From: Serpula lacrymans var. lacrymans S7.9
Taxonomy: Eukaryota > Basidiomycota > Agaricomycetes > Boletales > Serpulaceae
Reading direction: 5' to 3'
NCBI RefSeq assembly: GCF_000218685.1
Contig: NW_006763290.1
Location: 696,723 to 760,722, forward strand
Length of the DNA: 64,000 nucleotides
Positions 55,726 through 64,000 of the stretch are shown here, piece by piece (position 1 is the stretch's first letter; every line of letters starts with the position of its first letter). The notes under the pieces were generated by a model. The model did no database searches, was not told where the DNA came from, and saw nothing but the letters and a program-made list of their open reading frames with translations. The translations under genes and the position numbers were made by a program.

Positions 55726-55742
55726 GGCTGCCGAACGGGCCC
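55726..55742 (-). repeat. Right terminal inverted repeat of the CACTA-like element
   Basis: GGCTGCCGAACGGGCCC, inverse partner of 45046-45062. The SLD2 start codon is 165 bp further right. Confidence 0.75.
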
Positions 55743-55907
55743 AAAGTTTTTTATTAGTAAAATTTATTTTGTTCTGCTCTTGATTTCCAGTGGTGGTCGG
55801 TCACGTTGTGCCTGTAGCCGAGCTTTGAGAGGCGATTACACTTTGAATTCGACCAGGGTAAGTTTTGCAAGCAACATAGTCAATCTATTCAAGTTACTTC
55901 TCCCACC
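55743..55907 (+). promoter_or_regulatory. Remaining SLD2 upstream region
   Basis: Only 165 bp separate the transposon end from the SLD2 ATG. The stretch has no clear TATA box. The original promoter may have been displaced, or transcription may start in transposon sequence. A GTAAG near 55859 could be a 5' UTR splice donor. Confidence 0.4.
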
Positions 55908-57582
55908 ATGACATATGTAATACCCACTCTACGTGCGGAGATTAAGGCTTGGGAACGCGATTTCAAGGATAAATACAACAGAAACCCTTCTGTACAGGAC
56001 ATCAAAGACATGGATGTAATAGGTACGTACGGAAAACAATTTTCTGTGCACCTGCGACGCTTATCAAAAATTCTGTGTAGCTGAAAAGTATAAATTATAC
56101 AAGACTTTGATCAAAACTATGCCAGCTGCTGCGCTTAGTGCAGCCTCTACGCCTTCCAAGTCTCAAAGTCACCTTTCTCATTCGGTTGCAGTCATGTTTG
56201 GTCCTCGTGCTGTGAAAGTCACCGCAGCTCTACCGAAGCCCAACCCGTTTTCGCCCCTCAAAGATATAGTGAGGGCAGGGCACAAATCGCCAAATGCATT
56301 TACCACCCCAGCTCGGGACAGGTCTTGGTTTTGGGATAGATCTCCAGAAATATCTTCACCCATCCGGGCAGAGCATAACTCGACAACCCTTCATGCTCCC
56401 TTAGTAACAAGTAGTGCGGTTTCTCGGGCTAGGAAACGCTTTCGTGGAGAGCCCGTCTCACCTTCACCCAGCAAGATTAAACGCCAGCGCCTTGGTTTGC
56501 AAAGTACTCTTCGTCTCACGGCGTACCCATCATGCGATTCCCAAGGCGACGCTGAATCAGGACGATTTACTGATGATGATCCCCATGACATACCATTTAT
56601 AGACAACTCGCCTTCCAAGCCTCCTAGTGGTAAAAAATCATTCAAGTTACTGTTTGAAGATATAACTCCTTCACATGGTTTATCTGCTTGCTCTAAGTGG
56701 CCTCAATCTGCAGGCGAAAGTCGCTTTAGCAGAGGCACAAATGAACAACGCACCAAGAGAAGAAGCATTACCTCGAGCATAAAAGTCGATCAAGGCCTGA
56801 CGACCATCAATGACAGAGGCTTTGCCTCTTCAGACCAGAAATTGGACTCGGGCCATGCTCTCAGATTCACTAGTCAAACAGAGCATTTTGATTTTGTCAA
56901 AGTGTCTGAGGATATATACACAACCCACAAGCCTTCACCTGGACCGTCTCCGCAAAGAGCTCCCATGACGTGCTCCCTGATCAAGTCTGAGGCAGCGTCT
57001 CAAAGTTCTGAAGTGTCATCAACGCGCCCCCACCGGATCGTGCTACTTCCCCCTTCGCCGCCTCCCGCCTCCATCGATTCATATCACTCACATTGCAACG
57101 GGAACAAAGCTATTGCAACTGTGGGCAGGAATAAATACAAGTTAGCAGAGGAAGATGATCAAGTCGAGGGCAAGGTAAAAGACATTGATGAGACTATTCC
57201 TGTAAAGGTCTTGAAGCGCGCTCTGCAGATGCATGTAGACGACCACTTGGATTCTGACCCTGCCCTGTCGTATGCTACTCGTAACGCCGATTCAGGTATC
57301 TGGGCAACAGATGACGGGAGATATAATGAACAGGAAGGACTTGAAATCAACCTCCCCGATAAGCTTCGCCGTATGCTAGCCATACTACCCTCAAGAAGGC
57401 AACACAAAAACGAGGAGTGTGTTGTCCATAGATTGCTATATGGTGCTCATATCTGTCACTATGACACTTGCAAAGGGGGTGAAATCTGGAACGTGGGTGA
57501 AGGAGAAGACAATATGGCTAAATATGAAGACGAAGGAGACTGGGAGAGTGAGCCTGCATTGTGGGAAATGGGAGAGCTCTAG
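55908..57582 (+). CDS. SLD2: DNA replication regulator Sld2 (Drc1 / RecQL4 N-terminal homologue)
   Basis: Two exons: 55908-56022 and 56081-57582 (538 codons plus stop); the intron has GTACGT and TGTAG borders. The start lies in a good context (CCACCATGA). The first 40 residues give the diagnostic Sld2 N-terminus: LRAEIKAWERDFKDKYNRNP, then VQDIKDMDVIAEKYKLYKTL across the splice. The rest is basic, Ser/Pro-rich and low in structure, with about ten SP/TP sites (FSPLKD, RSPEISSPIR, VSPSPSKIKR, PSPGPSPQR). In yeast, CDK phosphorylation of Sld2 lets it bind Dpb11 with Sld3 and start replication; the SP/TP clusters agree with that. An acidic C-terminal region ends the protein. A CACTA-like transposon ends 165 bp upstream. 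Confidence 0.82.
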
Positions 57583-58237
57583 GCTGCAATGGACTTCTTC
57601 GAGTTCTATGATTTCAACGCTTTAGCATGACTGCGATAATTCCCACCATAAAGGTGATTGAAAAGTCTTCATCATAATTAATATGCTGTCTGATTACACG
57701 ATGCAAGAGCTCGATCCAATTCATGAAACACATGTTAACCGTGTGTCTGAGTTCACCAGATATATCGATCTCCACTGGTAGTGGAAAGGGCCCTTCGAAT
57801 AGCGTTATTGTAGAAAATATGAAGCGGCACGATCTCTTCCTCATGTCTACGCCTCAATTGACGTGCACTTCATTTGTAAGGTTGATGCCACCAGTCCCTT
57901 CGCCGCATGGATCACGTTTTAAGCAGGTTGCGAGACACACGGCCACCCCGTGTATGCCTGCATGTTCATGCCAAGGCCGAGCCAAGGCCTGACGTTTTGT
58001 CTGGACAACCATTTGTTGCTTGTTGCCCTATGCGCACACAAATACTGCATGTTATACGCGCGGCAGCATTCAAGTAGTGGATATCAGCTCGAACCATCCA
58101 TGTCTACCAGCTTTTTCTTCCACATCCTTTTCTTCCCTGTATCCTTTGTTCTTCGTCGTTCTCGCTTCTCCTTCAGCTCTCAAAGCAAACAAAGCAAACG
58201 ATCATCCTACGTATCTTACTCTGTCTATCAACAAATC
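57583..58237 (+). other. Intergenic region SLD2 to F-box gene
   Basis: It holds the SLD2 3' end and the F-box gene leader, including a pyrimidine-rich stretch (58110-58200) typical of fungal transcription starts. No separate gene is supported. Confidence 0.5.
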
Positions 58238-60568
58238 ATGTTTCTGGCAATCCTTCGAGATCCTGAGGCTACGAAGAAATTGCTGGAGAGTATTCTGGAT
58301 TCTTCCAACGGACGACGTTCGCTTTCGAGGCTCGCACGTACCTGCAGAGCTATATGTGATCCTGCCTTAAGCATTCTCTGGCGAGAGCTGGACTCTATTC
58401 TCCCGCTTATTTCCTTATTCCCTAACCATCTCATGAAAAGGTCGCGGCGCCCTGGTTTAGGCTTGGTGAGTGTGGTAGCCATAGTAAGAAAATTTGATGA
58501 TATCTAACGTTTGTCGTGGAAGGCAAAAGCACCCACTGTATATGACTGGACCAAACTTTTGGCTTACGGAGAGCGCGTATTACGTATAACATATACAGAA
58601 AACCCCAGTAACATGGCATCTTCAGTATTTACAACCTTCAGCGAGAACAGGCCACAAACCTACATTCTTCCTCACTTGCAGCAACTTGTCTGGAAAGTCG
58701 AGACGCAGGCGGGATTGGATCGCTGTTTGCTTTTCCTAAACCCCGAGCTGCAAAGTTTAGTTCTGGAGGTTGGGACGAAGTTACCACAGCTGTCCTCTTT
58801 CCTTGTCGATGTTTGCAGCCGTACACAGCTCACATCGTTCTCGTTTTCATCCCCGACAAATCTCCCCGACAACTTCACTGATCTCCTGCGGTCCCAATGC
58901 TCTCTGATGAAACTTGTCCTTGTTGCGCCGGGTGCTCTGTCATCTCAAGTTGGACAGTGGTCAGCATCTTTGCCGTGCTTGACGACCCTGGAGCTCGACC
59001 TGACAGGCAGATCAATCATCGCCGTTGAAGGGTTCTTTGATGATATAGTACATTCGGGCGCCTCCACTCCTAGCGATGCTTCGTCTGATAGCGGCGTCTT
59101 CTCAGGCGATGAAATTGATTTCACGGAGATTCGCAAGTCATCTCTACGGCTTACTGGTGACTTACAAACCATAAACGCATTCTCTCAGCTTCGAGAGCTT
59201 CACTTGACTGGGGAAGTCGCCAATATTGCTGTCTTCCTAAGACACTTGACGAGTACTCTTACTCGTCTCGATATTGTCATCGAAGATCCTCCGGATAAAA
59301 CAGACTGGATGGATCTGTCCAGTATGATTTGCGAGCGTTTCGGGAAGACGCTCCTAGGCTTGCATGTCACCGCCACTGGGTCGTCACGTTTCAATGAACT
59401 TGTTAGGTCCACGTCAAGAGGAGGGGATGGTCCTTCTCGCCGTCTCCCCTTAGGCAACATCAATCTACTTACATATCTCCTGCGTCTTGAGATTGATCTT
59501 CCTGAGTCTGTCGTCTTCTATGATGAAGACCTGGCCCGCGTAGCCGAAGCTTGCCCGAATGTCGAGATTCTGAGACTTTGCCCAGTGTCGCGATTCTCAG
59601 GACCTATCCGTCCTAGCCTCAGTCTAGAGGGTATTGCAGCCCTGACTAGAAGCTGTCGTCGTCTCCACACGCTTGCGCTGGTTTTGGACGCTCGGCCAGG
59701 CAGTAAGGAGATATTGAGGTCTCATGGTGTATCTTCCAGGTCTCTGCTCCGTCTACACGTTGGTCACTCGAATGTACACGACCCACTGCAGACGACCATC
59801 CTATTGAGCCACCTTGCCCCGTATCTGGAGACTTTGAAGTGGTTCCACGAAAAGAATCGCCCCGGGTTTATAGAGGTGAACGCTCAGGGCTGGCAGAGAG
59901 TCTCCGACTGGCTGCCCCATTTGCAAGATGTCCGCTTGGGAGAGAGACAAAAAGCATCTGAATACATATCTGCACCTCGCCAAAAGTCGGAGCGGAGCGT
60001 CGATGCAACTACCACCCGTATACGTGTAGACAAAGGTCTGCAAGCCAAACTCCGTACAACTGAAATGGCTACCCAGGTTTCGCCTCTTTTGATGAATCGA
60101 TTAGTTGAGGCTAAGCCTCATCTTTTCTCGGTGCTTGTCGATGCTACACCATCCCTTGTCGATGCGAGTATTGAGGCGATGCCATGTCTCACTCATGAGT
60201 CGGTGGGGGCTCATCCGAACACGGTATCCAGAGAAGTCGATGGTTCTCTTTCGACAGAAACAAAAGCTGTTGGCACGATGGTGCTTCTGGATTATCAGGA
60301 ATTACAAAACACTCATGCACGCCCATTCTATGTATTTCCAGCGACGCATGTTCCTATAATCGCAGGTCTTTTTTCATTCGCATGGCGCGTCTTCATCTCC
60401 TACCCTCTATCGATCCCTATGCATATGATTGATATGTCCCTGTCTATGCTTCATACCCAAAGAAAGAAGTACATGAATGAGGCGGAGCCTGATAATCACG
60501 CATCGGCCTCCCATTCGATTCCTTCCTCTGATCTTCTCGATCACGATACTCCTCCTGTTTGTCTATGA
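58238..60568 (+). CDS. F-box-like protein with leucine-rich repeats
   Basis: Two exons: 58238-58465 and 58523-60568 (757 codons plus stop); the 57-nt intron is GTGAGT ... GGAAG. The N-terminus, SLSRLARTCRAICDPALSIL with LWRELDSILPLI, is an F-box-like helix set. It is followed by about 450 residues of irregular leucine-rich repeats (LQQLVWKVE, LREL-type FSQLRELHLTGEVANIAVF, RLDIVIEDPPD, CPNVEILRLCPVS, CRRLHTLALVLD). Such proteins usually recruit substrates to SCF ubiquitin ligases; substrate unknown. The last 150 residues are unique to the protein and include a hydrophobic stretch (HVPIIAGLFSFAWRVFISYP) that may be a membrane anchor. The ATG at 58238 directly before the F-box is preferred; in-frame ATGs upstream (58100) add a Ser-rich leader. 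Confidence 0.78.
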
Positions 60569-60882
60569 GATCTTTAATACAATGGACTTTTTTACTCATT
60601 GTTACGGTGCTGGCACTTATGTAGGGTTATTATCATGGACAATTGTCTCGCGCACAATCGAATACTATAACTATACGAGGCGCGATTCCTGACGTTGAAA
60701 GTAATTTATTAATGAATAGTGAGGAGAAAAATAATCCGATTATAGTGTGGGACTTCATTAACGAGTATGGTCATAATCGCAATACGGGCCACCGCATAAC
60801 AAAGCCAAACAACCGGAAGACGCGTCAGTTCGAAAGTCAGAAACCGACCAGTCCATATTTGAGGTCGTACTGCGATTCCATA

Positions 60883-62664
60883 ATGTCAGAAGCAAAAAGA
60901 CAAGAGAGAGATTTTACAGCAGAGGTTGATACATTACTTCCGCAATCTGTTATCCTGGCACAGGTAAGCTCATTAGGCTTGTTACCTGAGTATGGTGCTA
61001 ATTCATGAATTCGGATAGTCCGGTAAACTAGAGGAGGCTCTCGACAAACTTTTTCTGCTAGAGAAACAGACAAGAAATGTATGTATTTCAGAGAACGCTC
61101 TCGATTTTACCTATTATTTTGGTTCACAGGCGGCGGACTTGACATCAACGATGCGACTGGCTAATACAATAGTGCAACAATGCTATGAGGCTCGAGATTA
61201 CTCTCAGCTGAACGCAAGCATCAGCCTGTTAAGCAAGAAGCATGGTCAGCTCAAAGGCGTTGTGCAATCAATAGTAGAAATTGCAATGGGATGGCTTATT
61301 GACATCAAGGAGCGAGAGGGCACTGAGAGGTGGCTTAAGCTCGTAGAAATTCTTCGAGCAGTCACAGAAGGCAAGGTAAGATCGTGATCGTATGCTAGTT
61401 CTTTTCTGATGGGAAGGAACATCAGATATTTCTGGAAACACACCGTGCACGAATAACCCTCCTGCTTTCATATCACCATGAATATCTCTCGAAGAGTTCC
61501 ACCCCCACTGCACCGTCCGCGGTGCAATCGTTACAGATCGCGTCAGATTTACTTAATGATCTGCAAGTCGAAACATACTCTTCGATGGAACGAAGAGAGA
61601 AGACAGAATTCATCCTGGAGCAAATGCGGCTGTTGATAGCTGTAGCGCGGATTTTGGATTCGAAATTTGAAAAAGGCGGAAAGGACTCGCTTAGCAGTGG
61701 TGAACCGCTGTGGGTCAAAGTTCGTGTGGGAGGACGAAAGGTCAACGAAGACTTTCTGAAAGAAGGAGCAAATGAGGTTCTTTGATTCACTGTATACTGC
61801 GACTCAATATACTGACTCTTTCTTGTAGGATCTCAAGCTCAAGTTTTATGACCTCATGATTCAGCATGCTCTACATCAATGTGCATATATAGATGCAGCA
61901 AAATATTATTATAAAATATGGGAGACACCCTCAATCAAGGTGGATGCAAACGGTAAAGGGCGATCGGTGGGTTCTCACTTCCCATGATTAGCTTCTCTTA
62001 TTAACACATTGTCTAGGCTCTTGAGCATATAGTCTACTACGTAGTTCTTTCACCGCATAACAATGAGCAATCTGATATATTGCATCATTTATATAACGAC
62101 CCGGCTCTTTCGAAGCTGGAACTGCATTAGTGAGTCATATCAATAATTACTCTTCGATCCGCCTGAATGATCACCTAGTAACCTGGTGAAGTGTTTTGTG
62201 ACACGTGAACTCATGCGATGGCCGGGAATTGAAGCTCTATATGGTCCATTTTTACGGACTACGTCTATTTTCTCAGAGGCCAAGCAATGGGAAGATTTGC
62301 ATACTCGTGTCATTGAGCATGTAGGCTCCTTTCATATTGGCTCGAGAAACCACTGCTAATGCAGATTAAGAACATCCGTGTCATAGCTGATTATTATACA
62401 CGAATTATGCTCCCGCGACTTACAGCACTGCTTGATCTCACTCCCCAGCAAACCGAGGAAATATTGGCACGTCTAGTTGTCTCTGGCACTATTTGGGCCC
62501 GTATGGACCGACCGACTGGGATAATCAACTTCGATAGCAAACGTAGGGCGGAAGACGTGATGAATGACTGGAGTTCCGACATGCAAAAATTGTTAGGTGT
62601 GGTGGAGAAGACATGGATGGGCATGAATGCTGCGCAAGCTGCGCAGTCACGAGTGAAGGAGTAG
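60883..62664 (+). CDS. RPN5: 26S proteasome regulatory subunit Rpn5 (PSMD12)
   Basis: Eight exons: 60883-60963, 61019-61078, 61130-61375, 61426-61776, 61829-61966, 62017-62129, 62179-62320, 62365-62664; 476 codons plus stop. It begins MSEAKRQERDFTAEVDTLLP and runs SGKLEEALDKLFLLEKQTRN, RWLKLVEILRAVTEGK, YYYKIWETPSIKVD, VLSPHNNEQSD, NLVKCFVTRELMRWPGIEAL, IRVIADYYTRIMLPRL. It ends with the PCI-domain winged helix (LARLVVSGTIWARMDRP, GIINF) and a C-terminal helix. This is the Rpn5 lid subunit, needed for assembly and activity of the proteasome lid. Exon 4 has a weak donor (GTTCTT). At exon 8 two acceptors six bases apart (62364 or 62370) are possible; the second gives EHNIRV, closer to the family consensus. 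An upstream in-frame ATG at 60643 is less likely. Confidence 0.93.
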
Positions 62665-62763
62665 ACTGATTGATTTACTTTTTATAACCTAGCCATTTCA
62701 TCGGGAACGAGAATATACTAAATCATTGAAACTACATTAGGAAGCGGGTCGCAATGAAAGAAA

Positions 62764-63717
62764 TTATTCTAGACAAAGTGACTTCTGCGTTAAACCCATG
62801 AAGTCATGGTTGGTTGATCCAAGGCTACTTGGGAGTAGCAATCCTGCTATGCTTTCGGGCTCCGTAAGCGCAGGGACATATGTAGGGCAAATGCCTCTGC
62901 TCCACAAGCCGATATATGCCTGTCCCTTGTCCCAAGACTCGAATTTTCCCATGCAGCTTGCAATGCAAAGTACAGCTTGCCAGCGCTTTCGGGCTACCAT
63001 AATGCTTCGATTAAGTTCTGCCTTACGGTGGGACGTCTCCAAGTGATTTTTTTCATCTTCAAATGCTCGTTGACTCTCTGACAGTCCCATTATTGCACCG
63101 TATGCTTGTGCTTCCATGACCGCGAAGGCGGAAGTGACTTCGTGCTCAGAACGTAGGGAGCGGAATTGTGCGATAGCTCTTGTGTATGCGTTACTCAGAG
63201 AGGTTTTATTATGCTTGTAGAGGTTCACCACAAGGGACACAGCACTGTGACAACGCCACATAAGTTTATCAAAATAAAGGATGATAGATGCATGATGAAC
63301 GTACTCCTCAGGAGTAGGGTTTTTCCTTCTTTGACTAAGCCTGGTCCATTTGTTACCCCTTACTAGATGCTCCTTTTCTGCTTCTCGGCTTTCAACTAGG
63401 GAAGTAGGTCGGAAAGATTCAAGTGGATGATCGCGGAAGAATTGTCGCCGAACTTCGTCTTTTAAGTAACGGATTGGGAGTGGGACGTTCTTTGGAGATC
63501 TCAACCTAGCAAAGGGGTGTATGCTCTGCCGTTGGAGGTAAGATTGTTTGTCCAGACATGAAGCCATCGGGGGTAAAGGGAAAGGAGGATGGTCCAAAAC
63601 TGCTTTATACCACAAGGGCTCTTGTTTGATGAAACCTGCGCGCATCAAGCGAGAAGTTTCCTTGTGAACCTGGGATGCAATCCTACGAACCATTGCACCT
63701 GCAGATTTTGTTGACAC
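62764..63717 (-). CDS. RSM25: Mitochondrial small-subunit ribosomal protein mS23 (Rsm25)
   Basis: Minus strand, exons 63717-63305 and 63244-62764. The frame is open through the 60-nt intron, but GTACGT ... TCACAG borders and the protein join NPTPED-AVSLVVNLYKHN strongly favour splicing. Family features: RIASQVHKETSRLMRAGFIK, EPLWYKAVLDHPPFPLPP, then RYLKDEVRRQFFRDHPLESF, RPTSLVES, SNAYTRAIAQFRSLRSEHEV, AFAVMEAQAYGA, ARKRWQAV and a Trp/Gly-rich end. These fit yeast Rsm25 and other fungal mS23 proteins of the mitoribosome. Met at 63693 (MVRRIASQV) is at least as likely a start as 63717. The 3' ends of this gene and RPN5 converge, 99 bp apart. Confidence 0.85.
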   Translation of the reverse strand: MSTKSAGAMVRRIASQVHKETSRLMRAGFIKQEPLWYKAVLDHPPFPLPPMASCLDKQSYLQRQSIHPFARLRSPKNVPLPIRYLKDEVRRQFFRDHPLESFRPTSLVESREAEKEHLVRGNKWTRLSQRRKNPTPEEYVHHASIILYFDKLMWRCHSAVSLVVNLYKHNKTSLSNAYTRAIAQFRSLRSEHEVTSAFAVMEAQAYGAIMGLSESQRAFEDEKNHLETSHRKAELNRSIMVARKRWQAVLCIASCMGKFESWDKGQAYIGLWSRGICPTYVPALTEPESIAGLLLPSSLGSTNHDFMGLTQKSLCLE

Positions 63718-64000
63718 TGGTAAAAGCAGTTGTAAAAACTACTAATTACACTGATTCGTTCGGTAACTTCCAGGAAATTTTGTTGTCACGTCACATCATA
63801 GGCTCGATGTTCCTGGCCCAGAATGGGAACTGGTATGGCTATGGTGCTCTTCACTTAGGCGCCGCTTGTTTGGTGCAGTGGCCATGCATCTTGCACCAGC
63901 AGACCATGCCAAACCCAGATACACGCCCATGGAGCTGGACTTGGATCTATGACTTTGTCAGCAACAGAAATAGGGACGTCGCTCCTATCTTAGGAGACAC
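63718..64000. other. Upstream region of mS23; possible edge of a further gene
   Basis: No annotatable gene. On the plus strand one frame reads PEWELVWLWCSSLRRRLFGA and another runs open to the window end. Which of these, if any, is real cannot be decided from the part visible. Confidence 0.3.

Larger units (their letters stand above)
45046..55742 (-). mobile_element. CACTA/CMC-like (Tnp2-type) DNA transposon with nested insertions
   Basis: Bounded by inverted repeats GGGCCTGTTCGGCAGCC (45046-45062) and GGCTGCCGAACGGGCCC (55726-55742), 16 of 17 matching. The flanks are GAA on the left and AAA on the right, allowing a 2-3 bp target duplication. Inside are a Tnp2-like transposase pseudogene (minus), a second decayed gene (47050-47870, minus), subterminal repeats at the left end with a partner near 55640, a solo LTR-C and a family-1 copia element. 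Without the copia and solo LTR it would be about 7.6 kb. Transposase breaks show it is not autonomous now. Confidence 0.72.

Noticed and set aside
56178..56645. Minus-strand frames inside SLD2
   Set aside because: Shadows of the SLD2 coding strand, which has the diagnostic N-terminus and intron.
57614..58020. Short frames between SLD2 and the F-box gene
   Set aside because: No domain and no consistent codon pattern; explained as untranslated regions.
62798..63366. Plus-strand frames opposite mS23
   Set aside because: The minus strand shows the mS23 family motifs throughout; the plus frames are shadows.

Overview
The window is nuclear DNA of a filamentous basidiomycete, most likely an Agaricomycete. 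The evidence is short 45-60 nt GT-AG introns, a SLD2 / F-box / RPN5 / mS23 gene block, and transposon families typical of mushroom-forming fungi (Plavaka, Tnp2-like, Helitron, Ty3/gypsy with chromodomain, Ty1/copia). I cannot name the genus. Functional host genes that I can support occupy only about the last 8 kb (55.9-63.7 kb); nearly everything to the left is nested, mostly dead transposons.

Layout. 1-1.7 kb: 3' half of a copia element (copia family 1). 1.7-4.0 kb: a decayed gene of unknown family. 4.0-4.4 kb: truncated gypsy LTR with E-box-like palindromes. 4.75-5.6 kb: pseudogene of a nucleotidyltransferase-like fungal family. 5.65-9.65 kb: decayed Helitron. 9.66-12.6 kb: AT-rich, no gene seen. 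12.6-19.8 kb: Plavaka transposase pseudogene on the minus strand, split near its C-terminus by a second copia element (12.8-16.9 kb). 19.8-33.6 kb: gypsy element A, inserted into the Plavaka sequence and itself hit by gypsy element B (21.5-28.4 kb, near-identical LTRs, TSD CATGG), a solo gypsy-A LTR and a solo LTR of a third family (LTR-C, TSD CAAAG). 33.6-37.3 kb: nothing recognised. 37.3-40.4 kb: truncated second copy of gypsy A. 40.9-45 kb: transposase fragment, LTR debris and a 0.7 kb MITE-like element. 45.05-55.74 kb: a CACTA/CMC-like DNA transposon bounded by 17-bp terminal inverted repeats, containing a Tnp2-like transposase pseudogene, a second decayed gene, a solo LTR-C and a nested family-1 copia element.

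Host block. The right end of the CACTA-like element lies only 165 bp upstream of the start codon of SLD2 (replication initiation). After it come an F-box/leucine-rich protein, RPN5 (26S proteasome lid subunit, eight exons) and, convergent with RPN5, the mitochondrial small-subunit ribosomal protein mS23, which contains a 60-nt intron that keeps the frame open and is easily missed.

Several transposon families show in-frame stops at codons expected to be CGA, consistent with deamination of methylated CpG. I did not find a new defence or metabolic system. The most interesting signals are the copia primer-binding site that doubles as the Gag start codon, a clean -1 frameshift heptamer at the Gag stop of gypsy B, the reconstructed nesting history and the CACTA-like element next to SLD2.
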